This document shows, in pieces, positions 1 to 6,752 of a stretch of DNA of 21,678 nucleotides (position 1 is its first letter; the number at the start of each line of letters is the position of its first letter). The notes under the pieces were generated by a model, which did no database searches, was not told where the DNA came from, and worked only from the letters and a program-made list of their open reading frames with translations. Origin of the DNA: Desulfobacteraceae bacterium (GTDB lineage: Bacteria > Desulfobacterota > Desulfobacteria > Desulfobacterales > UBA11574); assembly GCA_029857875.1 (NCBI GenBank), contig JAOUGB010000002.1, positions 1 to 21,678 on the forward strand, given 5' to 3'. The translations under genes and the position numbers were made by a program.

Positions 1-113
1 CAGCTTCTCACGTCCAAGCCATATCACACAACTTGTGTAACCATCAATCACTAGAATCTCTTATTTGATTGGAGATTTGACAAACCGTCAACAAACAGAT
101 TATCCTTTTAAAA

Positions 114-120
114 AAGGAGG
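114..120 (+). promoter_or_regulatory. Strong ribosome binding site of the selenoprotein peroxiredoxin
   Basis: A near-perfect Shine-Dalgarno AAGGAGG ends 3 nt before ATG 124 and 6 nt before ATG 127. The spacing favours ATG 127. It matters because it shows that translation starts well upstream of the in-frame TGA at 262, so the reading frame before the TGA is genuinely translated. Confidence 0.85.
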
Positions 121-126
121 TTGATG

Positions 127-588
127 ATGAAAACACTCAATTCGAAAGACAGGGCCCCTCATTTTGATCTAAAGGACCAGAATGGTCGGAATGTAAGGCT
201 TTCCGATTTTGCCGGAAAGAAACTGTTTCTTTATTTTTTTCCCAAAGCCAACACCTCCGGCTGAGCTACACAGGCAAAAAATGTGCGGGACGCACTGGAA
301 GAACTAAAAGGCAAAAACATAGCCGTCATAGGAATCAGTCCGGATACGCCTGAGACACAGAAAAAATTTGATGACAAGCACGATCTGGGCTTTAGTTTGC
401 TTTCCGATTCGGATCATAAAGTTGCAGAGGTTTTTGGCGTTTGGGGTGAGAAAAAGATGTACGGTAAAACCTTTATGGGAATCATTCGTTCATCTTTTCT
501 CATTGATGAAAATGGAAACATCGAAAATGCCTGGTACAAAATCAGCCCAAAAAATACGGTTCCCGAGCTGATGAAGGTGTTGGATTAA
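127..588 (+). CDS. bcp: Selenocysteine-containing Bcp-type peroxiredoxin (TGA 262-264 read as Sec)
   Basis: Thiol (here selenol) peroxidase of the AhpC/TSA Bcp-PrxQ group, expected to reduce hydroperoxides in the cytoplasm. Read through one in-frame TGA, the frame gives 153 residues, the usual Bcp length. The N-terminal part (RAPHFDL, then LFLYFFPKANTSG) is followed by the TGA as residue 46, exactly where Bcp proteins carry the peroxidatic Cys in the TxxC motif; Thr43 is retained. The C-terminal part has the family's GISPDTPETQKKF and the active-site Arg121 (IIRSSFLID). No other cysteine occurs in the protein, so it would be a 1-Sec enzyme that needs an external reductant. A hairpin 22 nt after the TGA fits a bacterial SECIS. 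Start chosen by the Shine-Dalgarno at 114-120. The next gene starts 1 nt after the stop, so the two are probably cotranslated. A plain ORF caller would report only a fragment from GTG 283. The alternative, a nonsense mutation, is unlikely given codon position and hairpin. Confidence 0.9.
283..295 (+). promoter_or_regulatory. Candidate bacterial SECIS hairpin
   Basis: GTGC (283-286), loop GGGAC (287-291), GCAC (292-295) forms a 4-bp apical stem with G at the first loop positions. The loop begins 22 nt after the TGA (262-264), inside the usual spacing window for bacterial SECIS elements. The form resembles the E. coli fdhF mini-helix (stem, GG-containing loop, upstream unpaired U). It lies within the coding region, as bacterial SECIS elements do. 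The fold is judged by eye only. Confidence 0.7.
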
Positions 589-589
589 G

Positions 590-1042
590 ATGACGCATTA
601 CAAAGACATCAAAAATCAAATACGAGAACTTTTAATTAACCAAAAATTGGGCGTTTTATCCACTCATCATTCCGGACAACCCTACGCCAGTTTGATTGCA
701 TTTGTAAGTAAAGAAGACCTTAAAGAAATATTTTTTGTAACCCCGAGAACGACGCGAAAATTTGCAAATTTATCGGCGGATTCAAGGGTCGCAATATTGA
801 TCAACAGCAGTTTGAACATGGATTCTGATTTTCATGAGGCGGTATCCATAACAGCCTTGGGCAATGCCAAAGAAATCAATGGGGCCGAAAAAGATGAAAT
901 TCTCGGTCTATACTTAACCAAACATCCATATCTGGAAGCATTTGCAACATCGCCAACATGTGCTGTAGTGGGGGTAACCATAAAGACATATGTCATGGTG
1001 AAAAACTTTCAACATGTCATGGAGATGCATATCGATCAATGA
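590..1042 (+). CDS. Pyridoxamine 5'-phosphate oxidase-like FMN split-barrel protein
   Basis: 150-residue protein of the PNPOx-like flavin/heme-binding split-barrel superfamily. The N-terminal pattern KLGVLSTHHSGQPYASLIAFV followed by FFVTPRTTRKFANLSADSRVAILIN is the characteristic two-strand core of small single-domain members. These usually bind FMN, F420 or heme, and the substrate cannot be told from sequence. It starts 1 nt after the peroxiredoxin stop with only a weak ribosome site, and its TGA overlaps the ATG of the next gene (ATGA at 1039-1042), so it sits in the middle of a translationally coupled three-gene operon. A paralog with the same core lies at 3232-3666 on the other strand, so split-barrel proteins flank the large phosphotransferase-like gene on both sides. 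Confidence 0.85.
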   Translation: MTHYKDIKNQIRELLINQKLGVLSTHHSGQPYASLIAFVSKEDLKEIFFVTPRTTRKFANLSADSRVAILINSSLNMDSDFHEAVSITALGNAKEINGAEKDEILGLYLTKHPYLEAFATSPTCAVVGVTIKTYVMVKNFQHVMEMHIDQ

Positions 1043-3258
1043 ACTGGATCCTATCACCATTGGAAGTCAGACCAGATCATCGAAACCGTATCGGACCAAA
1101 AGCGTATGCGTTGTCCGTCATGGCGCGAGAAGGATTTAATATTCCGGACACCTTGTTTCTCACTGTTGATGCGTACAACGCGTTTGTGAATGCTGCCGGA
1201 TTACGAGAACGCATACTTCTCGAGTTGAATCGTAAGAAATTTAAAGACATGCGATGGGAAGAGATTTGGGACTGTGCCACCCGCATTCGCCATATATTCT
1301 TGAAAAAGCAGATCCCGGGTCCCCTCCAATCATATTTAACCGAGAAAATTCAATCACGCTTCAGCGGTAAGACCCTTGCCATCCGATCATCGGCACCGGA
1401 CGAAGATGCTTCAGGCTCCTCTTTTGCGGGCTTACATGAATCGTTTGTCAATGTGCGGGGAACATCATCGATCCTGGATCGTATCCGATTGGTCTGGGCG
1501 TCATTGTGGTCTGATGCTGCCCTCCTGTATCGACAGGAAATCGGGTTGGACGTTGAGAAAAGCACAATGGCCGTTGTGCTTCAGGAAACGGTGACAGGAG
1601 ATCGATCCGGTGTGGTTTTCAGCCAGAATCCCAATGACAAGACCCAAGCCATTATTGAATCTGTCTACGGGCTGAACCAAGGACTTGTGGATGGGATGGT
1701 AGAACCGGATCGCTGGGTTCTGGATCGTGACAAAAAAACGGTGCTGTCCCACAAACCGGCTCAAAGGGAATATTGGATGATTCCATCAGAACACGGCGCA
1801 GAGATGGCGCCCTTGCCCGAAGATTTGTCCGGGCGACCCCCTCTGAGCAGCCAAGAGGCACTTGATATATGTGATTTGGCATACCGGGCGGAAGCGTTAT
1901 TTGAAGCTCCGCAGGATGTTGAATGGACCATTAAAAATGATACGCTGTGCGTCCTCCAATCGCGCCCCATAACAACCTTGTCGCCCAGTGAAACAGAAGA
2001 TAAACGTGCCTGGTATCTCAGCCTTAACCGAAGCGTTGAAAATCTAAAAGCGCTTCGTACCACCATTGAAGAAACGCTGATTCCTGAAATGGCAAAAACG
2101 GCCAAAGATCTGGTGGAACAAGATATTACGGTTGTATCCGATCGAGAATTGGCGGATGAGGTCAGACGGCGCTGGAAGATTAACCAACACTGGGTCGACA
2201 CATATTGGGAAGAATTTATTCCGTATGCCCATGGGGTTCGCCTTTTTGGTCAGTACTATAATGATGCCATGCGACCGGATGATCCGTATGAATTCATGAA
2301 TCTTCTAACTCAAACCAAAATGGTAAGCCTTGAAAGAAACCAACTGATGGAAGAGTTGGCATCCATGGTTCGCGAAGATCGTCAGCTTTTTGAACGCTTA
2401 AAAGCCGGGGAACTGTTGGATCTCGATTTGGAATTCGGAGAAAAGGTGAATCAGTTCATCGAAAAATTTGGGGATCTGTCCTGTGCAGTCACCGGCGGCA
2501 CAGAATGTGCCACTGATACACGGCCGCTTTTTAAACTGCTGTTGGAGATGGCGGTCAACCCGTCTTCATTGGCATCTCGTAAAAAGCCGAAAGACGCCCT
2601 GGCATTGCAGCAGAGATTTCTCGAACGTTTTCAAGGCCCCAATCGAAAAGAAGCCGAGGAACTGTTGGATCTTGCGCGCAGCAGCTATCGCCTTCGAGAC
2701 GACGATAATATTTATCTGGGTAAGATTGAAGCGCAGCTGTTAAGCGCTGTGAAGGAGGCAAAATCCCGTGTTGAAAGTTCCGAGCGCCGGGGAACACACA
2801 AGTCCGAACTTGACGATCTCAAATCGGTGATTCATAATTTGGATTATGGCAACAGAAAGCGGGAACTGGCAGTATCCAGTAACGAATATGGATTTAAGGT
2901 GAATCCCAGGCAGCTTGTGGGTCAGCCGGCCGGACCGGGATTGTCCAGGGGTAAAGCCCGGGTTATTCGCCATCATTTGGATTTGCAGGATTTTAAAAAC
3001 GCTGAAATCCTTGTCTGCGATTCGGTGGATCCGAATATGACATTTGTGATACCGTTGGCTGCAGGCGTCATCGAACGCCGGGGTGGAATGTTGATTCACG
3101 GGGCTATTATCGCCAGGGAATACGGATTACCTTGCGTCACGGGCATACCGGATGCAACATCTTTGATTCATTCCGGCGACGACATTACTGTGGATGGGTT
3201 TCTGGGGATCGTTACCATTTCAAAAAAACGCTCAGCTTGGGAGAGAAATAAAATGTGA
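1039..3258 (+). CDS. PEP synthase / rifampin phosphotransferase-like dikinase without PEP-binding barrel
   Basis: 739-residue enzyme built like the three-domain phosphotransferases of the PEP synthase/PPDK superfamily. The N-terminal ATP-grasp (PPDK_N) domain spans about residues 10-315, with IRSSAPDEDASG (115-126), PQDVEW (291-296) and LQSRPITT (306-313). A helical middle domain follows at about 320-615, including RDDDNIYLGKIE. The C-terminal PEP-utilising mobile domain (about 625-725) carries the phosphocarrier His687 in GGMLIHGAIIAREYGLPCVTG. The C-terminal TIM barrel that binds PEP/pyruvate in true PEP synthase is missing, so the architecture matches rifampin phosphotransferase. The acceptor is unknown; the middle domain should determine it. 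The usual TSHA around the histidine is LIHG here. ATG 1039 was chosen because it overlaps the upstream stop; an in-frame ATG at 958 lies inside the preceding gene. Its last 27 nt overlap the 3' end of the convergent gene. Confidence 0.85.
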   Translation: MNWILSPLEVRPDHRNRIGPKAYALSVMAREGFNIPDTLFLTVDAYNAFVNAAGLRERILLELNRKKFKDMRWEEIWDCATRIRHIFLKKQIPGPLQSYLTEKIQSRFSGKTLAIRSSAPDEDASGSSFAGLHESFVNVRGTSSILDRIRLVWASLWSDAALLYRQEIGLDVEKSTMAVVLQETVTGDRSGVVFSQNPNDKTQAIIESVYGLNQGLVDGMVEPDRWVLDRDKKTVLSHKPAQREYWMIPSEHGAEMAPLPEDLSGRPPLSSQEALDICDLAYRAEALFEAPQDVEWTIKNDTLCVLQSRPITTLSPSETEDKRAWYLSLNRSVENLKALRTTIEETLIPEMAKTAKDLVEQDITVVSDRELADEVRRRWKINQHWVDTYWEEFIPYAHGVRLFGQYYNDAMRPDDPYEFMNLLTQTKMVSLERNQLMEELASMVREDRQLFERLKAGELLDLDLEFGEKVNQFIEKFGDLSCAVTGGTECATDTRPLFKLLLEMAVNPSSLASRKKPKDALALQQRFLERFQGPNRKEAEELLDLARSSYRLRDDDNIYLGKIEAQLLSAVKEAKSRVESSERRGTHKSELDDLKSVIHNLDYGNRKRELAVSSNEYGFKVNPRQLVGQPAGPGLSRGKARVIRHHLDLQDFKNAEILVCDSVDPNMTFVIPLAAGVIERRGGMLIHGAIIAREYGLPCVTGIPDATSLIHSGDDITVDGFLGIVTISKKRSAWERNKM

Positions 3259-3666
3259 TTCGGTCAAGCCGTCCAAAAGTAGAAATGAGGTTATCTTTAT
3301 ACGGATAAGTTCTGATTCCGGATGGTGTATGAAATCTTTCATATGAGGAAAAGATTCCAGCATTCTGTCTCGAATCTTTTGTTTTTTGTTCTCATCGATA
3401 AGGGGAATAAAAACACCGCCAATGGTCAACGCCTGAGCGTTGGATCTTGGTTGCGTTTCCCGAGAGTCGATCAACAGACTGACCAAAGGGTTTTTTTGAA
3501 GGTTATTAAATTTGGTTGTATTTTTGTGTGTCACCATGTAAATTTCTTCACAGGTTACATCGGTGATATAGGCCATAAGTGAACAATACGGTTTATGATC
3601 CGAAACCGTGGCCAGAACACAAATATTCTTTTTTCTGACAAGTGCTTTCATTTTTTCAAGCATCAT
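3232..3666 (-). CDS. Second PNPOx-like split-barrel protein
   Basis: 144-residue protein of the same small split-barrel superfamily as the product of 590-1042. The shared core is ICVLATVSDHKPYCSLMAYI followed by IYMVTHKNTTKFNNLQKNPLVSLLID. A flavin- or heme-binding role is plausible; the substrate is unknown. The start at 3666 is chosen because AAAGGA lies 6-7 nt upstream; a longer frame to 3720 lacks a good ribosome site. The gene runs toward the phosphotransferase-like gene and their last 27 nt overlap tail to tail, leaving no room for an intergenic terminator. The paralog pair flanking the large enzyme suggests that all three are functionally linked, or that one split-barrel gene arose by local duplication and inversion. 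Confidence 0.8.
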   Translation of the reverse strand: MMLEKMKALVRKKNICVLATVSDHKPYCSLMAYITDVTCEEIYMVTHKNTTKFNNLQKNPLVSLLIDSRETQPRSNAQALTIGGVFIPLIDENKKQKIRDRMLESFPHMKDFIHHPESELIRIKITSFLLLDGLTESHFISLPS

Positions 3667-3829
3667 TAAACGTCCTTTGATTAACCTTTTCACTGAGATC
3701 CTCATTTGGATTATAAACATTCTTAAGGTGAAAGTAAAAGCGAAAGTTCAAAAGCTTTTTTGTGTATTGAAGCAGGAAATGACCGTATAAAAAATAGATG
3801 GATAATCATCAAGGATCATGAGGTAAGCC

Positions 3830-4780
3830 ATGGACGAAAAAATAAAACTTGGCATCAGCGCGTGTTTAATGGGCGAGCAGGTCCGCTGGAACGGCGGACA
3901 TTCAAGGGATAGATATCTGACCGACATACTGGGTCAATACGTGGAATATGTTCCGGTGTGCCCTGAAGTGGAATGCGGGATGGGCGTTCCCCGGGAGACC
4001 TTGCGTCTTGTGGGTGATCCGGACAATCCGAATCTGGTCACTTCTAAAACAAATATCGACCACACTCACAAGATGACCGAATGGGCACGGAAACGGGTTG
4101 AAGAACTGAAAAAAGAAAATCTGTGCGGATTTGTTTTCAAAAAAAACTCTCCAAGCAGCGGCCTGTATAGAGTTCCGGTTAGAACTTTTAAAGGAATGCC
4201 CAATAAAAAAGGGCAGGGCATATTTGCCCGCGTGTTTACGGAGCACTTTCCGTTAATTCCGGTGGAAGAAGACGGCCGGCTGAATGATTCCAAACTCAGA
4301 GAGACCTTTATCGAGCAGATTTTTACCTTGATGCGCTGGCGGGAAACGCTGTCCAAAAAGAAAAGCATGGGGAATCTGATCGATTTTCATACCCGGCACA
4401 AGCTGCTGATCATGTCACACAGCCCCAACCATTCAAGACTGATGGGTAAGCTGGTTGCCGAAGGTAAAGCCATTCCCATGGAAGATTTGTTTACCCGATA
4501 CGAGTCCCTGTTGATGGGGGCTTTATACCTGCAAACTACTCTAAAGAAGAATATCAATGTGCTGCAACACATCATGGGATATTTTAAAGAGCGGTTGTCC
4601 CCGGATGAGAAGCAGGAGCTGCTCGAAATTATCGAGCAGTATAGACAGGAATATGTTCCTTTGATCGTACCGGTTACTCTGCTCAATCATTACGTGCGAA
4701 AATACAAACAACCCTATCTGGCGCAGCAGGTTTATTTAAACCCGCATCCTATTGCACTTAAGCTGCGCAATCATGTATAA
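3830..4780 (+). CDS. DUF523-DUF1722 (YbgA-like, TudS-related) protein
   Basis: 316 residues. The N-terminal DUF523 domain (about 1-155) begins with GISACLMG (Cys12), continues with VPVCPEVECGMGVPRE (Cys44, Cys49) and LCGF (Cys99), and has the SPSSG stretch near 107-111. The C-terminal DUF1722 domain (about 190-305) holds FHTRHKLLIMSHS and YRQEYVPLIVPVTLLNHYVRKY. DUF523 is the domain of the [4Fe-4S] thiouracil desulfurase TudS, in which three cysteines bind the cluster. E. coli YbgA has the same two-domain layout, but its function is not settled. Here the canonical SPSCG cysteine is serine, and an extra cysteine sits five residues after CPE, so the ligand set may be shifted rather than lost. 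A GAGG lies 7 nt before the ATG. The gene appears monocistronic; a 109-nt inverted repeat starts 2 nt after its stop. Domain assignment is firm, activity is open. Confidence 0.88.
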   Translation: MDEKIKLGISACLMGEQVRWNGGHSRDRYLTDILGQYVEYVPVCPEVECGMGVPRETLRLVGDPDNPNLVTSKTNIDHTHKMTEWARKRVEELKKENLCGFVFKKNSPSSGLYRVPVRTFKGMPNKKGQGIFARVFTEHFPLIPVEEDGRLNDSKLRETFIEQIFTLMRWRETLSKKKSMGNLIDFHTRHKLLIMSHSPNHSRLMGKLVAEGKAIPMEDLFTRYESLLMGALYLQTTLKKNINVLQHIMGYFKERLSPDEKQELLEIIEQYRQEYVPLIVPVTLLNHYVRKYKQPYLAQQVYLNPHPIALKLRNHV

Positions 4781-4781
4781 C

Positions 4782-4890
4782 CTTTCACGAGCCCGAGGCT
4801 TTCATCTGTTGAGTTATTAAGGGCTCGCAATAGTCCACTATGGCTTCGCCCTTAAATGCCTTACATATGAAAGCCTCGGGCTCGTGAAAG
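4782..4890. repeat. Long inverted repeat with 24-bp perfect arms and nested stem
   Basis: Arms at 4782-4805 and 4867-4890 are perfectly complementary over 24 bp. Inside the 61-nt loop is a second perfect 8-bp stem, TTAAGGGC (4817-4824) with GCCCTTAA (4848-4855), and a small central ATAG/CTAT dyad. The element fills the gap between two codirectional genes. It could act as a transcript-stabilising or terminating hairpin, or be a small non-autonomous mobile repeat. No T-run follows, so simple intrinsic termination is not obvious. Confidence 0.85.
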
Positions 4891-4918
4891 ATTCAGGTAG
4901 GGAGACGAGGTGATTTCA

Positions 4919-6454
4919 ATGAAAGACGGAAAACCGATTCTGGTTGCCGGGGCCACCGGCTATGTGGGCGGACGGTTGATTCCGGCCCTGCTGGATGCGG
5001 GGTATCAGGTACGCGCCATGGGGAGGTCCCTTGAGAAATTGGCCTGTCGTCCCTGGGGACATCATCCGAAAGTGGAACTGGTAAAAGGAGATGTTCTTGA
5101 CAGGGAATCCCTGGAAACGGCATTGTCGGGCTGTGGGGCGGCCTATTATCTGGTCCATTCCATGATCGCCCAGAAACAAAAATTTGTTGAAGCTGACCGA
5201 AAGGCCGCTCAAAACATGGTGTCGGCAGCCGAATCCGCCGGTATTGATCGGATCATCTATCTGGGTGGTCTTGCAGAAAAAAAAAACGGCTCTTTAAGCA
5301 AACATCTTCGTTCTCGAATTGAAGTGGCGGACATTCTTCAATCCGGTAGGGTTCCCGTAACCGATTTGCGGGCGCCCATGATTTTGGGATCCGGCAGTGC
5401 TTCCTTTGAGATATTGCGATACCTGGTGGAACGCCTTCCCGTGATGATCACACCGCGCTGGGTAAGATCCTTGAACCAGCCCATTGCCATCCGAAACGTT
5501 GTCAATTACCTGGTCGGCTGCCTCGAACACCATGAAACCATCGGCCAAACCTATGATATCGGCGGACCGGATGTAATGGCCTATCGGGATTTGCTGGATA
5601 TTTATGCCCAGGAAGCAAAATTGCCCAAGCGATGGATCATACCGGTTCCCGTGCTAACACCCACCCTCAGTGCTTACTGGATACATTTCATCAGCCCGGT
5701 GCCCCATTCCATTGCGTTGCCCTTAACCGAAGGGTTGAGCAGCAATGCCGTATGTTCGGACAAACGCATTCAATCGATTATTCCTCAGAAACTGCTCAGT
5801 CCCCGTGAGGCGATTCGAACAGCCTTGGATAAAATCATCCAGGAACAGGTGGACACCTGCTGGGCCGATGCCGGAGACATCATAACGCCTGAATGGGCCC
5901 ATTGCGGTGATGCGGATTGGGCCGGCGGCACCATTATGCAATGTGGATATCGGGCTCGAATAAAAGCCGCATCGAATGACGTTTGGCTGCCCATCAGCAG
6001 GATCGGAGGTCATACAGGTTATTACTATGCCGACGGTTTGTGGTGGTTGCGCGGTCTGATAGATCGATTATTCGGAGGTGTTGGATTGCGACGAGGGCGG
6101 CGTCATACAACCGAACTCCGGGTTGGAGACGCCCTGGATTTCTGGAGAGTACTGGATGTCGCACCCAAGGAGCGGCTGTTATTACTGGCTGAAATGAAGG
6201 TTCCCGGCGAAGCTTTGCTTGAATTTAAAATTCATCCGGTGGGGAATCAGTACACGGATCTGGAGATGCTGTCCCGTTTTTTGCCCAAGGGGCTCTGGGG
6301 GATGCTTTACTGGTACACGCTCTATCCGTTTCATGAAAAAATCTTTTTTGGAATGCTCAAAGGAATGGCCAAGGTCATTGAAAAACCCATCGTATCCGGA
6401 CCTGAGCGTTTTACGCCGAGACTTCACGGCTCGTGTGTGTTGCCGTCAGAATAA
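4919..6454 (+). CDS. SDR-type NAD(P)-binding protein with C-terminal DUF2867
   Basis: 511 residues. The N-terminal Rossmann domain of the atypical SDR (NmrA/YbjT-like) type has the dinucleotide motif GATGYVGG at 11-18, followed by VKGDVLDRESLETAL and AAYYLVHSM. The Tyr-x-x-x-Lys catalytic pair of classical SDRs is not evident. The C-terminal DUF2867 domain (about 340-495) contains WWLRGLIDRLFGGVGLRRGRR, LRVGDALDFWRV and LLLLAEMKVPGEALLEFKI. This two-domain arrangement is widespread and annotated as an NAD(P)H-binding protein of unknown substrate. Two starts are possible: GTG 4910 with GGAG 5 nt upstream, or ATG 4919 with GAGG 8 nt upstream. I use the ATG because it begins just before the Rossmann strand. 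It stands alone, flanked by inverted repeats on both sides. Confidence 0.85.
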   Translation: MKDGKPILVAGATGYVGGRLIPALLDAGYQVRAMGRSLEKLACRPWGHHPKVELVKGDVLDRESLETALSGCGAAYYLVHSMIAQKQKFVEADRKAAQNMVSAAESAGIDRIIYLGGLAEKKNGSLSKHLRSRIEVADILQSGRVPVTDLRAPMILGSGSASFEILRYLVERLPVMITPRWVRSLNQPIAIRNVVNYLVGCLEHHETIGQTYDIGGPDVMAYRDLLDIYAQEAKLPKRWIIPVPVLTPTLSAYWIHFISPVPHSIALPLTEGLSSNAVCSDKRIQSIIPQKLLSPREAIRTALDKIIQEQVDTCWADAGDIITPEWAHCGDADWAGGTIMQCGYRARIKAASNDVWLPISRIGGHTGYYYADGLWWLRGLIDRLFGGVGLRRGRRHTTELRVGDALDFWRVLDVAPKERLLLLAEMKVPGEALLEFKIHPVGNQYTDLEMLSRFLPKGLWGMLYWYTLYPFHEKIFFGMLKGMAKVIEKPIVSGPERFTPRLHGSCVLPSE

Positions 6455-6457
6455 ATA

Positions 6458-6598
6458 TGTCCGATCCATAAATGGTCTTTTCCCCGCTGGACTTCGTTCT
6501 CCGCGGGTTTCCGGTTGCGGAGTACGTATTGTACGCCTCACTGAAAACCCTTGTGCGGCCTTGCCCAGCGAGAAAAATCCTCATTTATGGATCGGACA
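6458..6598. repeat. 141-nt imperfect palindromic element with 17-bp terminal inverted repeats
   Basis: Arms 6458-6474 and 6582-6598 are exact inverse complements (17 bp). Dyad symmetry continues inward: CGCTGG (6485-6490) against CCAGCG (6565-6570), then GGGTTTCC...GGAGTAC against GTACGCC...GAAAACCC around a centre near GTACGTATTGTAC. The element begins 4 nt after the SDR stop codon. The interior resembles a repeat I recall from Desulfobacterales intergenic regions. A solo copy of a related terminus (TGGATGGACACTA, 6622-6634) lies 24 nt further on. Confidence 0.8.
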
Positions 6599-6690
6599 CT
6601 TAAACGTGTCTTCACCTATCGTGGATGGACACTATTTTAGAATAAACGCTTTTAAAAGAAGATCATTCATTCCACTTCACTGACGAATAT

Positions 6691-6707
6691 GGTTTTACAG
6701 TAAAACC
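6691..6707. promoter_or_regulatory. Perfect 8+1+8 palindrome upstream of the octaheme cytochrome operon
   Basis: GGTTTTAC A GTAAAACC lies 46 nt before the cytochrome start codon and is a perfect dyad. Its size and position suit a dimeric repressor or activator site. A short transcript hairpin is the alternative. No T-run follows, so it is not an obvious terminator. Confidence 0.45.
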
Positions 6708-6752
6708 ACTTCAATAAATCATGTTATTGATATGGACGAAAAGGAGCGGTAA

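Noticed and set aside
77..106. Possible promoter TTGACA with TATCCT before the peroxiredoxin
   Set aside because: Spacing is 18 nt and the -10 is poor. The implied transcript start would fall on or next to the ribosome site, leaving almost no leader.
283..588. Stand-alone 101-residue peroxiredoxin fragment starting at GTG 283
   Set aside because: No ribosome site, it lacks the catalytic residue, and the frame is intact upstream of the TGA; the start is inside the SECIS-like stem.
958..1038. N-terminal extension of the phosphotransferase-like gene to ATG 958
   Set aside because: It lies wholly within the preceding gene and adds sequence without family resemblance; ATG 1039 overlaps the stop in the usual coupled way.
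6219..6683. 154-codon plus-strand ORF over the SDR gene end and the repeat
   Set aside because: It is out of frame with the SDR-DUF2867 gene and continues through the inverted repeat; no ribosome site.
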